Positions 57,909-64,000 of a DNA stretch of 64,000 bases are shown here, piece by piece. The notes under the pieces are model-generated. The model was not told the origin of the DNA. It saw only the letters and a list, made by a program, of their open reading frames with translations, and did not search any database. Each line of letters starts with the position of its first letter. Position 1 is the first letter of the stretch. Origin of the DNA: Mesaphorura yosii (Eukaryota; Arthropoda; Collembola; Poduromorpha; Tullbergiidae); NCBI GenBank assembly GCA_009869945.1, contig WIXG01000066.1:124001-188000 (forward strand). Direction: 5' to 3'. The translations under genes and the position numbers were made by a program.

Positions 57909-60900
57909 ATGGAGGCTGCAAAGAAGCCCTTGGACGAAATCAAGTCCTTCTTCGGTGGAAATCCATTTTCCACGCCCGTGGGACACAAAATAGGTATGTG
58001 TATCCTTAGGCATCGAACGGGTAATATTCTATGCTATAATTTAACCCGTGTGTTTCTCTTGTAGAGCAAGCGACTGAAGCGTCCCTCGCGTCTGAGAACT
58101 GGGCGTTGAACATGGAAATTTGTGATATGATAAGCGGGTCCGACGAAGTAGCCAAAGATGCTGTCCGTGCACTCAAGAAACGAATCCAGCAGAATTCTGG
58201 GAAGAACTACAGTATTATAATGTACAGCTTAACTGTGCTAGAAACATGCGTGAAGAATTGTGGAAAGAACTTCCACGTGCTCGTGTGCCAGAAAGATTTC
58301 ATTCAAGATCTTGTTAAGCTAATCGGTCCGTCCACAAAACGCTACCTTTTTGACAAGTTACATCTATTGTACAAAAAAGCAAGTTTATGAACGGTGTCTT
58401 TAATTTTAGGCCCAAAGAATGATCCGCCAGTCGTTGTTCAGGAGAAGATACTTGGACTGATCCAGACATGGGCCGACACATTCGAAGGGCAGCCAGAACT
58501 GAATGGTGTGGTCCAAGTGTACCAAGATCTGAAATCGAAAGGCATCGAATTCCCAATGACCGACCTGGATTCAATGGCACCAATTTTAACTCCAAAGCGA
58601 GTAAGTGCGACGTGACACCGCGCGTACGATTCACGAGTTCTGGAAATACTTTCGCACAAACGGACGCGATTAGGATTAGGTTTTGATGGGAGTTTAGAGT
58701 CCATCATGAATTCTTATTTGGTTGTGAATTTTTGAACATCAACAAATTAACAATCCAATCAATGGTTCTACGCCTTCACTTAACCTCTGCGTTCAATATT
58801 TGCCTTTAGTGTAAATGCGAAAAGATTAAATGACGTATAGGACGGAAGATTCTTTTAGAATTCAGCGACTTCCGCCGCTGTGTGAACTCGGCGCGGTGAA
58901 AGCGGTATAATAATAATTAGAATTTCTCCTAACCACTAAATTAGCAACATAATTTTGCATAATCCCAAAGCCTTTGCCAAGCCCCATGCATTCAGATTTC
59001 AGATGCAGATACTGGGCTGAGTTGAAATGACAGGAAACAACCATTAACGTTTTAATTAATTCTTTATGTGCTCGCCGAGTCTTGAATGCTAACAATGTTT
59101 TCAGCCTAGCCAAACCTTGTGAAATACGTACATAAGACTTAATCACTGCCTTTTTTGCATTTCAGAGTGTGGAATCGGAACCAATTTTACATCAAGTTGA
59201 CTTGGGAGAACGACAGGTTGGTTACTTTTTTCTACTAATTATAGTCACATAACGTTAGTCTGGTGACTCAACCTCATGCCGGAGCACAGTGCATTACAGG
59301 ATTAACTGTGGACGCGCACTGTGGTTTTTTGCCTTTATTGTATGTGTTTCGTATGTTGTAAAAATGTGACCACAAAGCCAAAGCACAAATTGACAGCTAA
59401 CAAGGTTGTTAAACAATGATTCAATTGAGCCTAGGTCTCTTCAAAAGCGGAGCAAAAGCACCAGTCACCAACACTTTTCTGCGTGTAAAATGTATAACAT
59501 GAATCGGGATTTGGCAATTGCAATGTAGTACAACTGCCCTTTACAAATAAATAACGTGATGATATCCTTCATCATTCTATTTCTAAACCATGATGATAAT
59601 GATAAGGATAGCCGCAGCAGCAACCTGCCAGCCAGTATGTTTTATTCGTACGCGTGTGCTTTGGCAGTCAAAGTCAAACGATGATTAATACGTTCTGTTT
59701 CGCTCAGGTGGTTTTTTGGTAGTGCGAGCTGTAAACTGTAAACCTTCTGCAGACATAAACTAGCAGTAAATGTAGCAAAGTCAGTGTTAAAGGTGTGGGT
59801 GTAAAATTTACATGCGCTGATGCAGTTTTCTGTGCGCAGCACGTCAAATTGACGGATAGTCAGTGAATTTCACTTTTTGTAAACGTAAAATTGCGATTGC
59901 ATTACAGCATTCCCTGTTCATTCAAGAATCAGACAAGGCGAGAAATTAATCCTGTGCTCCCGCGTGTGTGTGTTCTCGTTGTTTAGAAATTTGTGCATAA
60001 CGGCAAACGGCATTAACCTTCATTTCTCTACAAATTTCATAAAATGGCGACTGTTGCACAACAGGTTAAGGTCGGACCAGAGCAATCAGTCAAGATCCGC
60101 AAAGATTTGGATGTCGTTCAAGGTAACATGGCCGTGTTTGCGGAGATGCTCGGCGAAATGAAGCCTGGACAGGAAAACCAACAAGACCTGGAGTTGATGG
60201 AGGTAAGCAGCGCCTTCATTTCTTTTCTTTTCAGTTTATCTGTCAAAATGCATGTTACTGAGCCTGCCGAGTACTTCAATTATGGTCGTTTTATTCTTGC
60301 AGGAGCTGTACAACACATGCAAAGAAATGCAGAAAAGGATCACAGATTTACTGTGCACCATTTCATGTGATGAATTGACAGCCGAGTTACTGCACATCAA
60401 TGACGAACTGAACAACCTCTTCTTGAGGTGAGTGCCATGTGCCAAATTAATTGTTCAGATTGTTTCATCTTAGCTTAAGCGCATGATTGTTGACGGGATA
60501 AATCATTACACTAGAATTTGATGTTGCAAACTACGCCAACTGGTAAACCACTAGTGCAAATATAATTGAGTTCGGATTTGCTTTCGTTTGGCAGAAAACC
60601 AACAGATTGAATGTCGTGCTCGCTCGCACACGTTATTGCATAGCAGTGGGATAGCACATAGCAGAATACTACGAGAGCACGGCACAAAAATAAGTACACG
60701 TCTTTTTGAGGGTTCAGTACGGTGTTGGTTCTATGGTGTAATGGTTAGCACTTTGGACTTTGAATCCAACGATCCGAGTTCAAATCTCGGTAGAACCTGC
60801 GATTTTTTTTTGCATTTTTTTGCGTGAGGGTCGCACTTAGGTTTTATTACCACGATGTGCATTGTTATAATTCATTGTATTTTTATTGCATTTTCACGCA

Positions 60901-62006
60901 TTTATAACGAATTTTTCACAAAACTGCGGTTTTTCTGAACAATGCATTCGGGTATGCACGCGCAAGGTTCGATGGATGCTGTAATTAGCTACGGGCTGGA
61001 GTAATCTGATCGATTTAACCTTCAACTAACACGTCTGTAAATTTTTTATCTAGGTACGGTCGGTGCAGGAAGAATCAGGAGAAAACAACGGGTCTCACTT
61101 CACCTTCAACCCAAGCCGCGCCCAGAGGCGATGAACCCTCGTTGATCGACTTTGGGTCAGAGGGTGAGGTAGCTTCCAAATTGAGCGGTCTGAATGTAAG
61201 GAATAATGCACTCCCAACAGCAGCCACCGGTGCCATACCCAAGACTACGTCGTACGGGGCTAAGAAGCAAGACGATGACTTTGATTCATTTGCTCAGTCA
61301 CGAAAAGCCACAACGTAAGCATTCGCGAATACTTTTACTTTTACTTAATTACTTCGGTCCAGTCCGACTCTAGTTCCATTTCTTCTTACTCAACAGTGGG
61401 ATTACAAGTTTGTCTTCTGGTGCTAGAACGAAGAACGTTGTGGAGGTAATTCGAGAAAGTTCAGTTAATGAAAGTGACTTCACTAAGCTGTATTTGTTTT
61501 TTGATTTTTATTTCCGCGATGCTAAATTCGAACGCGATTGTTATTGTTGTCTTGTTTTTCTGTTGGGGTTGTTCCGTTCACCTTCATGCCTGGTTTTATT
61601 GTCTGCCGTGCCGTGTTTCAGGACGACGATTTGATTAAGGTTTGCCATTTGCTTGTGCTTGGTTCTTTCTTTGTATTATTTTCCTTATTTGTAATTTTGA
61701 TTTCGTTTGGTTTTACAATTCACAGATGCATAGGCAATCTGATTTTGATGAAATGGAAGCATGGTTAAAAGAAAATGTAATTCAACAGCTTATTTTAGGA
61801 CGATAAGATTTCCAGCGCGTAATTTACGCGAGTCGGGCTCGTTTTTAATGCCAATCTCTTTACTATAGCCTCAACCTAGCGGAGGAGCTGCTGGCGCACC
61901 GACTGAGACATCGCTGACCAGTTCAGAATTCGACAAATTCCTCGCTGAAAGAGCAGCAGCTGCGTCGGATCCAAAAAGCGGTGGAGATAAAGACAAGAAG
62001 TCTTAG
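57909..62006 (+). CDS. TOM1: TOM1-family endosomal sorting adaptor (VHS-GAT)
   Basis: Binds ubiquitinated cargo, clathrin and Tollip on early endosomes upstream of ESCRT. Exons 57909-57993, 58065-58325, 58410-58600, 59166-59216, 60065-60202, 60303-60427, 61054-61314, 61397-61445, 61622-61639, 61726-61776, 61869-62006; 455 residues. VHS domain ([15 protein letters not shown] to [15 protein letters not shown]), a short linker, GAT domain ([18 protein letters not shown] to [15 protein letters not shown]), then an acidic tail with [17 protein letters not shown] and the TOM1 C-terminal [10 protein letters not shown]. Exon 9 is an 18-base micro-exon (DDDLIK). An in-frame ATG at 60044, just before exon 5 and in good AAAATGG context, could start a VHS-less isoform. 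A tRNA-Gln gene lies in intron 6. Confidence 0.92.
60727..60798 (+). tRNA. tRNA-Gln (anticodon TTG)
   Basis: 72-base cloverleaf within TOM1 intron 6, same strand. Acceptor stem GGTTCTA pairs with TAGAACC. The D-arm contains TGGTGTAATGGTTAGCA (A box). The anticodon stem is TTGGA/TCCAA around loop CTTTGAA with TTG at 60760-60762. The T-arm contains GAGTTCAAATCTC (B box). Close to the standard eukaryotic tRNA-Gln-TTG. Confidence 0.97.
60803..60811 (+). terminator. RNA polymerase III terminator of tRNA-Gln
   Basis: Run of nine T, four bases after the tRNA 3' end. Confidence 0.85.
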
Positions 62007-62958
62007 CTCCCATCATGAAAGCAAGAGAACGAGAATGCAATGCAGGAAGACACTACGACGAAATATTTTACATTATGCAACCTAACTTCCTAATTGTTGT
62101 ATTGTTATTAAGTCTAAGGCGTGTGATGAGTGCACAGTGCAAGAGTTTATTTCATTTGCCTTGCTGATAGCTCTTATTTATGATCAGAATTCAGAAACTT
62201 TTATCGTGCAGAATTCTCTACCGGCGGAGCTTATGTTCTTTGTCCTTTCAAAACTATTAACGTCATGTCCGGTCCACGTGCGTCGTCCGTGCGTGCAATG
62301 CCAGTGATTGAATTCATGTTAACTGGTGAAATGTGAGTTGTGAAGGTTAAAAGTGATAATCGCTCTTGTACTTATTTAATTCGTCAGCTTTTCCAAATTT
62401 CATAATTCCAGTCTAATGTCTTAAATAATCAAGTAATAATCTTTATATCGATGTCCTCAATTATACGAACACGTATGTTGTGATGTAACAAGTAACAAGC
62501 ATAATTACTACTCATTAACTCTTTTGCATTGTGGAATTGCCTAAATGTTGAAGAAATTCGGCTAGAGCACGGAATAACATGACTGCGGCTGCTGCGCCAA
62601 AAACAAGACGGGAAACCAAGAGCCTAACAACAATAATCAATAGGCTTACGCAATTAGGTAATTACAACTGCTGCTCGTGAACTTTTCAGTATTCGTTTAT
62701 GCTACAAGTTGCTAAACAAGTTTCAATAATTCAAGTATGATAACCCATAGTGCACAAAAGCTTGTATTGAATTCTGAGTTTCAAACGCTTCAGTGTAGTC
62801 AATTAGTCAATAGTCAAGGGTTAACAACACTTGCTAGTAATAAACTAAAAGGAAATAAATTGTTTCGTTTGGAATCAAAGTACGGAATTTGCACGGATGA
62901 CCGCACAAAAGATCTCAGGTTAATTAGGCCTCATATCACAAGCAACAAGTACAACAGC
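62007..62958. other. Convergent 3' flanks of TOM1 and RUSF1
   Basis: AT-rich, presumed 3' UTRs; no gene or structured RNA recognised. Confidence 0.5.
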
Positions 62959-64000
62959 CTACGAATGTTTCCATTTCGCACGCCAGTCACCAGTCTTTAA
63001 GAGGGAAATCGATGTATTGAACCCAGCTGCGGTTACACAATTGCGGAACATTTCCCAGTCTTCTGTAACAGCGTCACTCATTCCGTTAAGTTCTTGCCGC
63101 AATTTTTCCTGGGCATTTTCGGATAAATTGCACAGCGTGGCAGTGAATACAGCTCGGGCATACGCCTCGATTACGTCGCTTGGTGAAATATTCTCGTGCA
63201 AAATGATGTTGAACTCCCCTGCCTGCACATTAGGGACAATCAGGAATGATCTGCCCCCAGAATTGTCCAGTAATTTTTGCAGTGCACGTTTAGGTAACTG
63301 CGATTCTTGAGCAGAGTCGTTTTGGTTCAAAATGGCTTCTTCAATTGAGACCCCAAGCCGGATACGAAACTGGCAGACGTCGACGTCTATACAAAAATTC
63401 AGGAATCATGCAAATATGCAACAACAACCTTGAGTTCATGGTTAATTTTGCTCTTTCGTGTACCTTTGTATCCAAATCCAATGATAACGCTTTCACCAGC
63501 ATTCACCTCCCTAATCGAAGGAACTCGTGCACTCTTTAAATACTGGCGCAGACAAAGCAGTAGCCTGCTGGTGTTGAACGTTTCCAACTGCAAGGCTTTG
63601 ACTGCGCGGTAGTTGGAGTAAATGTGTAGAAATGTAAACGTGGCAAATAATGTCCAGACCAAGCTAAAGGATTAAAATTTTAGATTTATCAGTTAACACA
63701 TTAAAGTTGATTTAACTACGAATCACTTACAACACTTTGCCGCTGACAGCTGGCAGGAGCATAAGGCACACTAGAAGACTCATCAAATTCACAAATGTTT
63801 CTTGACTCCCATCCTTCGCACTGACGTCCGCCGAGTTATTCTTACGCGCCTGATGCTGAGTGATCGCAGCTCGTGTCCCGCCACCTGCGACTCCGACGAG
63901 GGACCGCGCCACACTTGAGCAGCAGAAAACAAGTGTAATTACTGCCATCGGAAATAAAGGCGTGATAAGGTCGATGAATGTAGCGAAATCATTTAGTACG
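62959..64000 (-). CDS. RUSF1: RUS family member (RUSF1, DUF647), 3' part only
   Basis: The gene enters from beyond the right edge. Visible exons are 64000-63731 (partial), 63663-63464 and 63386-62959, with consistent phases. The membrane-rich core ALVGVAGGATRAAL-type block appears as SLVGVAGGGTRAAI, then HQARKNNSADVSAKDGSQET, MSLLVCLMLLPAVSG, LHIYSNYRAVKALQLETFN, and a C-terminal soluble domain ending TGDWRAKWKHS. This order and the end match human RUSF1 (C16orf58). The family includes plant root-UVB-sensitive proteins; the biochemical role in animals is unclear. The N-terminal half, with the start codon, lies outside the window. Confidence 0.92.

Noticed and set aside
1..64000. CRISPR arrays, prophage, bacterial operons or horizontally acquired clusters
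   Set aside because: No direct-repeat arrays or intronless bacterial-like gene runs were seen; apart from a few short unassigned frames, the genes found are intron-bearing.

Overview
This is a stretch of compact nuclear genome from an animal, most probably an arthropod. Genes sit on both strands, nearly all split by short GT-AG introns of about 50-100 bases. There are three ionotropic-receptor (IR) genes, a Jupiter-type microtubule protein, a DREF-like promoter word and no bacterial operon signals. Gene content and intron size would fit a springtail or small crustacean, but the species cannot be fixed from the sequence. Exon models were built by hand from splice sites, homology remembered at family level, and reading-frame closure: for every multi-exon model called complete, the exon lengths sum to a multiple of three.

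Layout. 0.6-4.3 kb (+): two tandem ESCRT-III CHMP2 genes, the second carrying a roughly 530-residue novel tail. 4.6-7.3 kb (-): Integrator subunit INTS10. 7.7-8.8 kb (-): ER prolyl isomerase FKBP14, head-to-head with 9.7-13.7 kb (+) insulin-degrading enzyme copy 1. 14.5-15.1 kb (+): small secreted Cys-rich protein. 15.9-18.8 kb (+): a PMCA-derived P-type ATPase that has lost its phosphorylation and nucleotide-binding core. 19.7-28.7 kb: cluster of three divergent IRs (one +, two -). 29.5-30.7 kb: two uncertain small genes. 32.9-35.5 kb (+): six-finger C2H2 transcription factor. 36.0-40.1 kb (-): insulin-degrading enzyme copy 2. 41 kb (-): possible peptide-precursor gene. 42.2-44.0 kb (+): secreted M14 metallocarboxypeptidase. 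44.1-44.7 kb (-): broken SLC25 carrier. 45.6-48.6 kb (+): ABCB6-like half transporter. 49.6-51.7 kb (+): coiled-coil AT-hook protein. 51.9-53.8 kb (-): ACC-synthase-like PLP enzyme. 54.7-55.3 kb (-): Jupiter. 56.3-56.9 kb: remnant of a TIR transposon with a MULE-type transposase fragment. 57.9-62.0 kb (+): TOM1 adaptor with a tRNA-Gln gene in one intron. 63-64 kb (-): RUSF1, running off the window.

Most genes are unrelated housekeeping neighbours rather than one pathway. Two loose themes exist: endosomal sorting (CHMP2 pair, TOM1) and chemosensation (IR cluster). The most unusual items are the catalytically dead Ca-pump-like protein, the CHMP2 paralog that exchanged its Vps4-binding C terminus for a repetitive Cys/His-ending tail, and the insulin-degrading enzyme pair with nearly superimposable exon structure.
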